Positions 27,155 through 34,995 of a stretch of DNA of 64,000 bases are shown here, in pieces. The stretch is from Streptomyces sp. LX-29 (lineage in GTDB: Bacteria > Actinomycetota > Actinomycetes > Streptomycetales > Streptomycetaceae): the NCBI RefSeq assembly GCF_029541745.1, contig NZ_CP089746.1, positions 1,426,001 to 1,490,000 on the forward strand, given 5' to 3'. Within the stretch, counting starts at the first letter, position 1. Every line of letters starts with the position of its first letter. Position numbers and translations under genes: made by a program. The notes under the pieces were generated by a model that was not told the origin of the DNA, ran no database searches, and was given only the letters and a program-made list of their open reading frames with translations.

Positions 27155-28371
27155 TCCTCGGTCTCCTTCGGCCGGCCGGGACCGGCGGCGTCCCGCTGCC
27201 CGGGCTCGGGACGGGCGTCGGGTTCGGGGTGGGCGGGCTCGGGGTGGACGGTCAGGCCGGGGACGCCCCACTCGGCGGCCACCTCCGCGGTGTCCGCGCC
27301 GGGCCGGGCCGGGGGCCGGCGCACCGCGCACGGCGTGGCGGAGAAGCGCGGGGCGGGTGCGGGCTGGGTGATCCCGGCGTGTTCCACGAAGGTGTCACGG
27401 GCCGTCAGGTGCGGGTGGTCGGGCGTCTCGCGCAGCGTCAGCACCGGTGCCACGCAGGCGTCGGACCCGGCGAAGACCTCCGTCCACTCCGCGCGGGTGC
27501 GCTCCTTGAAGCGGGCGGCGATGGCGGAGCGCAGCTCTCCCCAGTGGTCGAAGTCCTCCCGGGCGGGCACCCGGTCGGCGATGCCCAGCAGTTCGATGAA
27601 CTCGGCGTAGAACTTGCGCTCCAGGGCGCCGACCGCCATATAGCCGCCGTCGGCGGTCTCGTAGGTGCCGTAGAACGGGGCGCCGCCGTCCAGCAGGTTG
27701 GCGCCGCGCCGGTCCTGCCAGCCGCCGGCCGCCAGCAGGCCGTGGATCATCGCCGTGAGATGGGCGGTGCCGTCGACGATGGCGGCGTCGACGACCTGTC
27801 CGGCGCCGGTGGTGCGGGCGTGCTGGAGGGCGGCGAGGACGCCGATGACCAGGTAGAGCGAGCCGCCCGCGTAGTCGCCCAGGAGGTTGGCGGGGACGGC
27901 GGGCGGGTGGTCGGCCGAGGCACCGATCATGGAGAGCGCGCCGGTGATGGCGATGTAGCCGATGTCATGGCCGGCGGTGTCGGCCAGCGGGCCGTCCTGG
28001 CCCCACCCGGTCATCCGGCCGTAGACCAGCCGGGGATTGCGCTCCAGGCACTCCCGTGGCCCCACTCCGAGCCGCTCGGCCACGCCGGGGCGGTAGCCCT
28101 CGATGAGGACGTCGGCGCGCTGGGCGAGGTCGAGCACGGCGGCGGGGCCCTGCTCGGACTTGAGGTCGATGAGGACCGAGCGCTTGTTGCGGTTGGTGAC
28201 GTCGTACGCGGGGTCGATGCGCAGCCCCGCGCCGCCGGGCCGGTCGACCCGGACGACATCGGCGCCGAGATCGGCCAGCAGCATCGCGGCGAACGGGCCG
28301 GGCCCGATCCCCGCGAGCTCCACCACACGCACTCCGGCCAGCGGGCCGTGCCCCTGCCGTGCCGCCGCCAT
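27151..28371 (-). CDS. CaiB/BaiF family CoA transferase (alpha-methylacyl-CoA racemase-like)
   Basis: 406 residues, type III CoA-transferase fold. PLAGVRVVELAGIGPGPFAAMLLADLGADV is the family N-terminus. GHDIGYIAITGALSMIG and EGYRPGVAERLGVGP are typical of alpha-methylacyl-CoA racemases, which epimerise 2-methyl branched acyl-CoAs; the HD pair in that motif is the expected catalytic region. The last 45 residues are Pro/Glu-rich and probably disordered. ATG 28371 has GGGGG upstream. It is the first gene of the acyl-CoA operon and is preceded by an operator-like dyad. Formyl- or carnitine-type CoA-transferase activity is the main alternative. Confidence 0.88.
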
Positions 28372-28386
28372 CGGGCCCCCAAGTCT

Positions 28387-28407
28387 TGTGACACCAGTGC
28401 TGTAACA
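28387..28407. promoter_or_regulatory. 21-bp imperfect operator-like dyad upstream of the acyl-CoA operon
   Basis: TGTGACACCAG TGCTGTAACA forms two half-sites of pattern TGTnACAnCA around one central base, 16-36 nt before the operon start codon. The position over the expected promoter or leader fits a repressor site. The regulator is unidentified. Confidence 0.5.
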
Positions 28408-28420
28408 CCGCTGATGCTAA

Positions 28421-28430
28421 GAACGCGTTC
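28421..28430. promoter_or_regulatory. GAACGCGTTC palindrome upstream of the acyl-CoA operon
   Basis: A perfect 10-bp palindrome 50 nt before the CaiB-type gene. Its extended context (AAC-GC-GTT with A three bases later) matches seven of eight fixed positions of the TnnAACnnGTTnnA motif bound by the KstR lipid repressor of actinobacteria. That link is inference only. Confidence 0.35.
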
Positions 28431-28622
28431 CAGTTTCCACAAGCCCCGACGCTCCGCCGGGGTCGGCCGAAAATCCGTGGTCCGCACACCACTTGGCGTA
28501 TCCCCGTACGGGGGTTTCGCGCCAGGGGCTGGAGTGAGCTCGGCACCGCCCGGGCCGCGCCGCTGTGGTTTCTCGCCGCCGCGGCGGGAGGACGTCGCCT
28601 GTCGCGGGCCGGAGAGGAGTCG

Positions 28623-29003
28623 TCAGCTCGCGTCCAACTCGGCGACGAGGCGCTTCGGGGCGATGGTGCGGTAGCTCTCCTCGACCCAGTCGCACAGCAG
28701 CTCGGTGCGCGGAGCGCCCCGCTCGGCGAGGGGTATGGAGACCCAGCCGGCCTTCCCCAGGCCATAGCCGGTCGGCGCGGCCCCGGGCGCGGACATCGCA
28801 TGGGCGTGCGCCGCCTCGTCCCTGAGCTTCATCGTGACGCCGGGCGGGCGCTCCCCCTCCTCGTCGCCCAGGAAGACGAAGATCTTCTTGTTGACCTTGA
28901 CGACGCTGTCGCCCCAGGGGAACTCCTCCACGGCTCCGGGCAGCGAGAGCGCGAAGGCGCGCACCGCCTCCCGCACCGCGTAGGGGTCGTTCTTCGCAGC
29001 CAT
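28623..29003 (-). CDS. MmcQ/YjbR family protein
   Basis: 126 residues of the small CyaY-like fold family (DUF419), often called DNA-binding although direct function is unproven. Recognisable elements are ALSLPGAVEEFPWGDSVVKVNKKIFVFLG and GWVSIPLAERGAPRTELLCDWVEESYRTIAPKRLVAEL, shortened here. ATG 29003 is chosen because GGAGGGACC lies directly upstream and the family core starts at once; the open frame continues into the repeat array but has no ribosome site there. It is monocistronic, with the array separating it from nanT. Confidence 0.85.
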   Translation of the reverse strand: MAAKNDPYAVREAVRAFALSLPGAVEEFPWGDSVVKVNKKIFVFLGDEEGERPPGVTMKLRDEAAHAHAMSAPGAAPTGYGLGKAGWVSIPLAERGAPRTELLCDWVEESYRTIAPKRLVAELDAS

Positions 29004-29026
29004 CAGGTCCCTCCGCACGCCTCGTA

Positions 29027-29107
29027 CACCTGGTACGCCTACACCTGGTACGCCTACACACCTGGTACGCCTACACACCTGGTACGCCTACACACCTGGT
29101 ACGCCTA
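29027..29107. repeat. 15-17 bp tandem repeat, five copies
   Basis: CACCTGGTACGCCTA occurs twice at a 15-bp period, then CACACCTGGTACGCCTA three times at 17 bp. The array fills the 100-bp space between the nanT stop and the MmcQ-like start. Each unit contains a GGTACGCC core, and the array is noticeably less GC-rich than its surroundings. Confidence 0.93.
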
Positions 29108-30709
29108 CTGCCGACCGGCGTTCTCCACGCTAGCCGGAGGCACTGACAACGGCCGCTCGGGCGTCAGCCGGTCGCCCTCGGTGTCGTGGTCGGGCCCCTG
29201 GCCGGCCAGTCGGGCCAGCCGGCGCGGCACATCGCCCCCGATCAGCACGATCACCACCAGGGTCAGCCCGAAGGTGAGCACCGCCAGCGCCCGACCGAGC
29301 GACATCCCCTCGGCCAGGTGAGCGCCGAGCACCGGCGCCACCGCGCCGCCGAGCGCGCCGGTGTTGTAGACGAAGCCCAGCGACGCGGCGCGGGTGGCGG
29401 TGGGGAAGTGCCCGGCGAGGTACTTCGGCAGGATGCCGGAGATGCCCTGGCTGAGGGCGAGCAGGAAGAAGAGCGACAGGCCCAGCCCGACCAGGCTGTG
29501 CCGCACCGCGAAGACGGGGAAGACGAAGGCGAGCGAGGCCAGCAGGGTGCCGGCGTACGCGCGCCGGGTGCCGAACCGGTCGCCGGTGAAACCGGCCAAC
29601 CAGCAGCCGGCCATGGTCCCGAACCCGGCGTAGAACATCACGTCGGCGACCTCGGACGGCGCGTACCCCAGCTCGGACTTGAGGTAGGTCGGCAACAACG
29701 CCTGGATGGGCCAGCTGTAGAGGAACGCGCAGAACACGGTGCACATCAGCGCCACGTACAACACCCAGCCGCGGCGGCCGCCCAGCTGGGCGGCGAAGGC
29801 GACCAGACACCCGGCGGCCGCCAGCGACAGCGGCCACACCAGGCCCCGGCCCACCGGGGTGAAGACGCAGAACAGCGCCCCGCTCGCGGCGGCGACGAGC
29901 AGCGCGTTGGCCGTCGCCCGCACCCGCCCGGTGAACAGCGGGCGGAAGGGGTTGGGGCGGGCCGCCCCGCCGCCCGTCTCGGCGCTCCACTCCGCCGCCT
30001 CCGGCAGGGCGCGCCGCACCCACAGCGCGACCAGCACCGGGGCCACGCCTATCCAGAACATCCAGCGCCAGCCCCAGTGCGGCACCACCCATGTGTACAG
30101 CTCGGAGGCGAGGACGGTGCCGCCCGCGTACCCGGAGATCAGGAAGCCCGAGGCGCGGTTGCGCAGCCGCGCGGGCCAGCTCTCCAGGACGTAGGTGGCG
30201 CTCGCGCTGTACTCCCCCGCCATCCCCATGCCGATCAGCAGCCGCGCGGTGAACAGGCTGGTGTAGTTCCACGCGAAGCCGCAGGCGAAGGTCCCCAGCG
30301 AGTAGAGCAGGATGGAGGCGATCATCGCGGGCTTGCGGCCGTAGCGGTCCCCCAGGGCACCGAGGAGGGCGCCGCCCAGCCAGCGGGTGACGAAGGCCCC
30401 GGAGACCAGACTGGCCGCGGAGGCGGTGGACAGGTCGAACTCGTCGGCGATCTCGGTCAGGACCAGAGTGATCAGCACGAAGTCGAAGCCGTCGAGCAGA
30501 TAACCGACCCAGGCCGCGAACATCGCCTTCCACTGGCGGGGGGAGACCTCCCGGTACCAGCGCACGCCCCCGGAGGCGTCGGGCTCCGGGGATACCGGGG
30601 ACACCGGGGATACCGGGGGCTCCAACGGCTCCGCGGGCTCCGAGGACGCCGCGGGCTCCTGGGGCTCCGGGGGCTCCGGCTCCCGCCGTCGGCCCCGCCG
30701 CCCGGTCAT
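29105..30709 (-). CDS. nanT: MFS transporter, NanT-like sialic acid permease
   Basis: 534 residues, 12 or more membrane segments. The N-terminal half closely follows the E. coli NanT pattern: GYLLDGFDFVLITLVLTE, GDRYGRKPAMI, LLIGMGMAGEYSASATYV, ESWPARLRNRASGFLISG and VVPHWGWRWMFWIG. NanT imports N-acetylneuraminate with protons. The protein has an added N-terminal cytoplasmic tail (about 45 residues) of Pro/Glu/Val-Ser-Pro repeats. ATG 30709 overlaps the aldolase stop by 4 nt (ATGA), so the pair is translationally coupled. Related organic-acid symporters of the same family are the alternative. Confidence 0.85.
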   Translation of the reverse strand: MTGRRGRRREPEPPEPQEPAASSEPAEPLEPPVSPVSPVSPEPDASGGVRWYREVSPRQWKAMFAAWVGYLLDGFDFVLITLVLTEIADEFDLSTASAASLVSGAFVTRWLGGALLGALGDRYGRKPAMIASILLYSLGTFACGFAWNYTSLFTARLLIGMGMAGEYSASATYVLESWPARLRNRASGFLISGYAGGTVLASELYTWVVPHWGWRWMFWIGVAPVLVALWVRRALPEAAEWSAETGGGAARPNPFRPLFTGRVRATANALLVAAASGALFCVFTPVGRGLVWPLSLAAAGCLVAFAAQLGGRRGWVLYVALMCTVFCAFLYSWPIQALLPTYLKSELGYAPSEVADVMFYAGFGTMAGCWLAGFTGDRFGTRRAYAGTLLASLAFVFPVFAVRHSLVGLGLSLFFLLALSQGISGILPKYLAGHFPTATRAASLGFVYNTGALGGAVAPVLGAHLAEGMSLGRALAVLTFGLTLVVIVLIGGDVPRRLARLAGQGPDHDTEGDRLTPERPLSVPPASVENAGRQ

Positions 30710-31644
30710 CGCAGGAGTCCCCCGTCCTCCAGGAACCGCCGTACGGCCTTCAGCTCGGCGTCTCCGAGCGGCACCTGGGGGGCCGCGGTGGCGGGGCAGG
30801 CGATCACGCCCAGGAGGTACAGGGCGGCCTTGAACCCGCCCAGGGCGGAGGAGCTGCCGCCCATCGTCGACGGATCGCCCGTCTCGGTGAGCGCGAAGAG
30901 CGCGGCGAGCCGGTCCTGTTCGGCCGCCGCCTCACGCCAGCGGCCCGCGCGGGCGTGCTCGTACAGCCGCACATAGCCCTCCGGGTCGACGTTGCCAAGG
31001 CCCGGCACCACCCCGTGGGCGCCGGCCAGCAGCGCGCCGTCCACGGAGAGTTCGGATCCGGTCAGCACGGAGAAGGCACGGTTTAGACCCCGCCTGCGCA
31101 GCTCCACCAGCAGCCGGCGCAGCGCCCCGTCGTCCCCGCTGCTGTCCTTGAGCCCGGCCAGGGTGGCGTCCTCGGCCAGGGGCAGCACGATCGCGGGCGT
31201 CAGTTTGGTGTGGACGGAGGCGGGGATGTCGTATCCGAACAGCGGCAGGTCCACCGTGCCGCGCAGCCGGCGGAAGTGGTCGCGCACCTCGGCCGGGTGG
31301 GTGCGGGTGTAGAAGGGCGCGGTGGCCACCAGCCCGTCGGCGCCGAGCCCCGCGGCCGCGCGGGCGTGGTCGAGCACCCGCGCGGTGGTCATGTCGACCA
31401 CCCCGGCCAGCACCGGGACCCGGCCCTCCGCCGCCTGGACCACGGTGGACAGGACCGTGCGCCGCTGGGCGTCGCTCAGATAGGCGGTCTCACCGCTGGA
31501 GCCGAGCGCGAACACACCGCTGACCCCCGCCGCCGTCAGCCGGTCGACCAGGGCGGTCAGCGAGCCGGTGTCGATGTCGCCGGTACGCGTCAGAGGGGTG
31601 CACAGGGGCGGGACCACCCCGGTGAGGGGAGCCGGAAGTCGCAT
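30706..31644 (-). CDS. Dihydrodipicolinate synthase/N-acetylneuraminate lyase family aldolase
   Basis: 312 residues, class I (Schiff-base) TIM-barrel aldolase. The lysine is in LAGLKDSSGD near residue 160 and the tyrosine in FGYDIPAS near 133. The pyruvate carboxylate loop is GSSGETAYLS near 47. Members include DapA, N-acetylneuraminate lyase and sugar-acid aldolases. The coupled NanT-like permease favours a neuraminate lyase role, but the N-terminal half is not diagnostic. ATG 31644 is preferred over 31665 because GAAAGC lies at suitable distance upstream and the family core starts immediately. Two inverted repeats upstream suggest substrate-controlled expression. No nanE, nanK or nagA-type gene is adjacent. 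Confidence 0.85.
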   Translation of the reverse strand: MRLPAPLTGVVPPLCTPLTRTGDIDTGSLTALVDRLTAAGVSGVFALGSSGETAYLSDAQRRTVLSTVVQAAEGRVPVLAGVVDMTTARVLDHARAAAGLGADGLVATAPFYTRTHPAEVRDHFRRLRGTVDLPLFGYDIPASVHTKLTPAIVLPLAEDATLAGLKDSSGDDGALRRLLVELRRRGLNRAFSVLTGSELSVDGALLAGAHGVVPGLGNVDPEGYVRLYEHARAGRWREAAAEQDRLAALFALTETGDPSTMGGSSSALGGFKAALYLLGVIACPATAAPQVPLGDAELKAVRRFLEDGGLLR

Positions 31645-31659
31645 GGGATCCAGCTTTCT

Positions 31660-31679
31660 GAACATTCACGGGAATGCTC
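31660..31679. promoter_or_regulatory. Operator-like inverted repeat by the aldolase start
   Basis: GAACATTC and GAATGCTC, separated by 4 nt, form an 8-bp dyad with one mismatch located 16-35 nt upstream of the aldolase ATG. Confidence 0.4.
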
Positions 31680-31728
31680 GACATGCGTCAGGACGTTCGG
31701 GAGACGCTCGCGCCACTCGGGGCCAAAC

Positions 31729-31750
31729 GGACATGGGACGTCCTATGTCC
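31729..31750. promoter_or_regulatory. 22-bp near-perfect palindrome upstream of nanA/nanT-type operon
   Basis: The sequence GGACATGGGACGTCCTATGT followed by CC is identical to its reverse complement except at two symmetric positions. It lies about 85-106 nt before the aldolase start and upstream of the divergent gene's promoter, where a GntR- or LacI-type regulator could bind. No regulator gene is adjacent. Confidence 0.6.
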
Positions 31751-31814
31751 TTCGCGGCTGAATCTGCTTCAGCGGCCCGGCACTGTCAAGCCCTTGACGA
31801 CGTGCCGGCTCATG

Positions 31815-31844
31815 TTGACCCGAAAATCGGCGACTACGTAGGGT
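31815..31844 (+). promoter_or_regulatory. Predicted promoter of the saccharopine-dehydrogenase-like gene
   Basis: TTGACC (31815-31820) and TAGGGT (31839-31844) with an 18-bp spacer fit the vegetative consensus. The expected start site is about 40 nt before the ATG at 31891. Confidence 0.6.
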
Positions 31845-31890
31845 GGTCGCGTCCGTACGGAAGATCGTGTGAACGACGAGAGGACGGCCG

Positions 31891-33087
31891 ATGCGGCGAC
31901 GGGACGACAGGGGACAACGCGCCTACGACGTCGTGTTGTTCGGTGCGACGGGTTTCGTCGGCACGCTCACCGCCGAGTACCTCGCCGAGCACGTCCCCGC
32001 GGACACCCGCTGGGCGCTGGCCGGGCGGAGCGAACACCGGCTCAAGCGGCTGCGCGAGCGGCTGACCACGCTCAACCCCGCCCTCGCCGACCTCCCCGTG
32101 CTGCGGGCCGACGTCGACGAACCCGCGACGCTGCGCGCGGTCGCCGCCGACGCGCACGTCGTGGCGACCACCGTCGGCCCGTACTTCACCTACGGCGAGC
32201 CGCTGGTGGCCGCCTGCGCCGAGGCCGGCACCGACTACCTGGACCTGAGCGGCGAGCCGGAGTTCGTCGACCTGATGTACCTGCGCCACCACTCCCTGGC
32301 CCGCGAGACCGGGGCCCGGCTGATCCACGCGGGCGGCTTCGACTCGGTCCCGCACGACCTGGGCGTGCGCTACACGGTGGGCCAGCTGCCGGAAGGGGTG
32401 CCGCTGCGCGTGCGCGGCTTCGTGCGCACCAGCGCGCGCATCTCCGGCGGCACCTTCGCCTCCCTGCTGACCGGGCTCTCCCGGCCCGTCGGCATGGCCC
32501 GCACCGCCAAGGCCCGCCACCGCGCGGAGCCGGGGCCGCAGGGCCGTACGGTCCGCGCGGTGACCGGGGCGCCGCACCCGCTCACCGGCCTCGGCTCCGC
32601 CTGGGCGGTGCCCGCTCCCACCATCGACCCGCAGATCATCACCCGGTCCGCCGCCGCCCTGGACCGCTACGGACCCGACTTCTCCTACGAGCACTACGCG
32701 GTGGTCAAGAACCTGCCCATGGTGCTGGGCAGCGTCGCCGGTGTCGGCGCGCTCTTCACACTCGCCCAGGTGCCCTGGACCCGCGAGTGGCTCTCCGGGC
32801 GCCTCAAGCCGGGCGAGGGCCCGGACGCCGCCCGCCGGGCCCGCAGCTGGTTCACGCTCCGCTTCGCGGGCGAGGGCGGCGGAGAGCGTGTCATCACCGA
32901 GGTGTCCGGCGGCGACCCCGGCTACGACGAGACCGCCAAGATCTTCGCCGAGGGCGCGCTCTCCCTGGCCTTCGACGACCTGCCGCCGACGGCGGGTCAG
33001 GTCACCTCCGCCGCCGCCATGGGCGACGCCCTCACCGAGCGGCTGATCCGCGCGGGCATTCGGTTCACCACGGTCACGAGGAGCTGA
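31891..33087 (+). CDS. Saccharopine dehydrogenase-like / trans-acting enoyl reductase family protein
   Basis: 398 residues with an N-terminal NAD(P)-binding fold starting YDVVLFGATGFVGTLTAEYLAE. GPYFTYGEPLVAACAEAGTDYLDLSGEPEF is the hallmark of the saccharopine dehydrogenase-like family that includes mycobacterial trans-acting enoyl reductases for glycolipids. The central HAGGFDSVPHDLGV is also conserved. The reaction here is unknown; reduction of a lipid or acyl intermediate is plausible. ATG 31891 has GAGAGGA upstream and a good promoter is visible. It is divergent from the aldolase operon. Confidence 0.87.
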   Translation: MRRRDDRGQRAYDVVLFGATGFVGTLTAEYLAEHVPADTRWALAGRSEHRLKRLRERLTTLNPALADLPVLRADVDEPATLRAVAADAHVVATTVGPYFTYGEPLVAACAEAGTDYLDLSGEPEFVDLMYLRHHSLARETGARLIHAGGFDSVPHDLGVRYTVGQLPEGVPLRVRGFVRTSARISGGTFASLLTGLSRPVGMARTAKARHRAEPGPQGRTVRAVTGAPHPLTGLGSAWAVPAPTIDPQIITRSAAALDRYGPDFSYEHYAVVKNLPMVLGSVAGVGALFTLAQVPWTREWLSGRLKPGEGPDAARRARSWFTLRFAGEGGGERVITEVSGGDPGYDETAKIFAEGALSLAFDDLPPTAGQVTSAAAMGDALTERLIRAGIRFTTVTRS

Positions 33088-33168
33088 CCGCGCGGGCTCG
33101 CGGCCTCCGGCCGACGCGAGGTCCGAATCCCGCCAGCCTCGGGCCGCCCGTCCGCGCAGGATGGGCGC

Positions 33169-33678
33169 ATGAGTGGCGTCTACGAAGTGCGGGCCATCGC
33201 GCCCGAGGTGCTGGAGCGGCTGCGTGAGCGGGACGACGCGGGACGACCGCCGCGGCTGGTGACGGAGGAGGGGGAAGGCGGCACCCCGCTGCGCTGCTGC
33301 CTCGGCCGCAGCGGACCGGGAGAGGAGCTCGCCCTGCTCTCCTACGCCCCGCTGCGTCGCTGGGCCCGCGAGACCGGGGCCGATCCGGGGGCCTACGACG
33401 AGACCGGCCCGGTCTTCGTCCACGCCGTCGACTGCGGCGGCTGGAGCGGTGACCCCGGCCGCTACCCCGTCGCCCTGCACGGCGAACGCCGCGTGCTGCG
33501 GGCCTACTCCGCGCGGGGCACCATCCTCGGCGGCCGGCTGCTCGACGGCCAGGCGGTCTCGGTCGAACGGGCGCTGGCCGAGCTGTACGCGGACCCCGAG
33601 GTGGCCGCGGTGCACGTCCGCGCGGTCGAGTTCGGGTGCTTCCACGCGGAGACGCGGCGGGTCGCCGAAGCGCGGTGA
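33169..33678 (+). CDS. DUF1203 domain-containing protein
   Basis: 169 residues. The pattern RCCLGRSGPGEELALLSYAPL followed by GPVFVHAVDC, RVLRAYSARGTILGGRLLDG and VHVRAVEFGCFHAETRR matches the DUF1203 family, here shortened at the motif boundaries. Function unknown; the conserved Cys and His residues near the ends could bind metal or act catalytically. ATG 33169 has an AGGATGG sequence upstream. It is 81 nt after the saccharopine-dehydrogenase-like gene and convergent with endonuclease V. Confidence 0.85.
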   Translation: MSGVYEVRAIAPEVLERLRERDDAGRPPRLVTEEGEGGTPLRCCLGRSGPGEELALLSYAPLRRWARETGADPGAYDETGPVFVHAVDCGGWSGDPGRYPVALHGERRVLRAYSARGTILGGRLLDGQAVSVERALAELYADPEVAAVHVRAVEFGCFHAETRRVAEAR

Positions 33679-33703
33679 GTGGAGGCGCCCGGATCCGATC
33701 GAA

Positions 33704-33742
33704 CCGTTGTTCAGGGCGAGTGTCACTCCCCCTGAACGACGG
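33704..33742. terminator. Bidirectional hairpin between DUF1203 gene and endonuclease V gene
   Basis: Arms CCGTTGTTCAGGG and CCCTGAACGACGG pair over 13 bp with one mismatch around a 14-nt loop, ending at the stop codon of the convergent gene. Confidence 0.65.
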
Positions 33743-34450
33743 TCAGTCCCGCAGCGCCAGCAGTGCCCTGCGGCACAGCGAGTCCGCGCGCCGTGTGCTC
33801 TCCGGCAGTCGGTAGTCACGCGCCAGGTGGAGGGTGTGCGCACAGGCGTCGGCCAGGCTCACCTTGTGCCCGACCGAGACGAAGACCGGCTTCACACCGT
33901 CCCTGGTGCGCAGCGCACGGCCGACCTCCTCGTCCCCGTCGAGGAGCGGGGAGGAGTCGCCACGGCGTGGGCCGGGCGCCTCGTGGCGGAAGGTGAACGG
34001 GTTCTTGGCGACGCCGATGGACGGCAGGCCGGTGACCACGCCGAGATGGCTGGCGAGGCCGAGACGGCGCGGGTGGGCGAGGCCGTAGCCGTCGCAGACG
34101 ACGAGGTCGGGGGTGTGGGCGAGGCGGTCCAGGGCGGCCAGCACGGTGGGCAGCTCCCGGAAGGCCAACAGGCCGGGCACGTAGGGGAAGCTGACCCGGC
34201 CGACGGCGGTGACCTCCTCCACCGGCTCCAGCGTGGCGCCGTCGAGGGCGACCGCCGCCGCCACGACCATGTCCCGCTCGTCGTCGTAGGCCACGTCCAC
34301 CCCGACCACGACGCCGGTGCCCGGCCGCGGGGCGGTGCCGTCGTCGTCGCGGACGACACGCGTGCGCAGCCCGTCCTGTGCGGCGAGGGCCTCGGCCTCG
34401 GTGGTGGGCCAGTCGGCCGGCGGTTCGATGGGGGCTCGTGGCGTCGTCAT
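33743..34450 (-). CDS. nfi: Deoxyribonuclease V (endonuclease V)
   Basis: Cuts the strand 3' to deoxyinosine, starting repair of deaminated adenine. 235 residues, usual size. Metal-binding residues lie in VVGVDVAYDD near residue 49 and VVCDGYGLAHPRRLGLASHLGV near 118. FPYVPGLLAFRELP is the family's conserved wedge region, and FVSVGHKVSLADA near 192 is its C-terminal signature. ATG 34450 is used. It is divergent from the YciI-like gene with a 60-bp gap and convergent with the DUF1203 gene. Confidence 0.94.
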   Translation of the reverse strand: MTTPRAPIEPPADWPTTEAEALAAQDGLRTRVVRDDDGTAPRPGTGVVVGVDVAYDDERDMVVAAAVALDGATLEPVEEVTAVGRVSFPYVPGLLAFRELPTVLAALDRLAHTPDLVVCDGYGLAHPRRLGLASHLGVVTGLPSIGVAKNPFTFRHEAPGPRRGDSSPLLDGDEEVGRALRTRDGVKPVFVSVGHKVSLADACAHTLHLARDYRLPESTRRADSLCRRALLALRD

Positions 34451-34510
34451 GGTGCGCTCACGCTACTGGAATCGCTCATGCTTGCGGCGGGCGGGCGTAG
34501 CCTGGTGATC

Positions 34511-34807
34511 ATGTTCGTTCTGGAGCTCACCTACACCGCACCCATGGACCGCGTCGACGCCCTCCTCGACGACCACGTCGCCTGGCTCGAGGAGCAGTAC
34601 GCCGCGGGCACCTTCGTGGCCTCCGGGCGCAAGGTGCCCCGCGACGGCGGGGTGATCCTCGCGGTCGCCGACGACCGCGCGACGATCGAGAGGATCGCGG
34701 CCACGGACCCGTTCACGGTCGCCGAGGTGTGCGCCTACCGCATCACGGAGTTCGTGGCCACGAAGACCGCGCCGGCGCTGGCGGAGTACCGCGAGACGCT
34801 GCCGTAA
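34511..34807 (+). CDS. YciI family protein
   Basis: 98 residues, ferredoxin-like fold. FVLELTYTAPMDRVDALLDDHVAWL and GGVILAVADD, with FTVAEVCAYRITEF, match YciI proteins whose His/Asp pair (DDHVAW) resembles a catalytic dyad; some relatives are dehydrochlorinases or isomerases, but the role here is unknown. ATG 34511 lies 7 nt after TAGCCT (34498-34503), a -10-like hexamer, suggesting leaderless transcription. A tandem repeat begins at its 3' end. Confidence 0.88.
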   Translation: MFVLELTYTAPMDRVDALLDDHVAWLEEQYAAGTFVASGRKVPRDGGVILAVADDRATIERIAATDPFTVAEVCAYRITEFVATKTAPALAEYRETLP

Positions 34808-34989
34808 GCGGTCGTCCCGGCGTCCTGAAGCCGTCGGCCGGGGCCGCCGTAAGCGGTCGTCCCGGCCCTGTGCTGAGGCCGTCGGCCGGGGCTGCCGTAA
34901 GGGGCCGTCCCGGGCCGGTACCGAGGCCGTCGGCCGGGGCCGCCGTGAGCAGTCGTCCCGGCCGGCGCTGAAGCCGTCGGCCGGGCCGG
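34801..34989. repeat. 45-48 bp tandem repeat, four copies
   Basis: GCCGTAAGCGGTCGTCCCGG and variants begin at 34801, 34846, 34894 and 34942, each ending GCCGTCGGCCGGGG. The first copy overlaps the YciI stop codon. The array fills the gap to the convergent BNR-repeat gene. Confidence 0.9.
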
Positions 34990-34995
34990 CGCCGG

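Noticed and set aside
33121..33140. tRNA-like T-arm sequence (GGTCCGAATCCCGCC)
   Set aside because: No acceptor stem, anticodon arm or D-arm can be folded around it; it is probably chance.
33088..33168. Small gene between the saccharopine-dehydrogenase-like and DUF1203 genes
   Set aside because: No frame with a ribosome site fits in the 81-bp gap.
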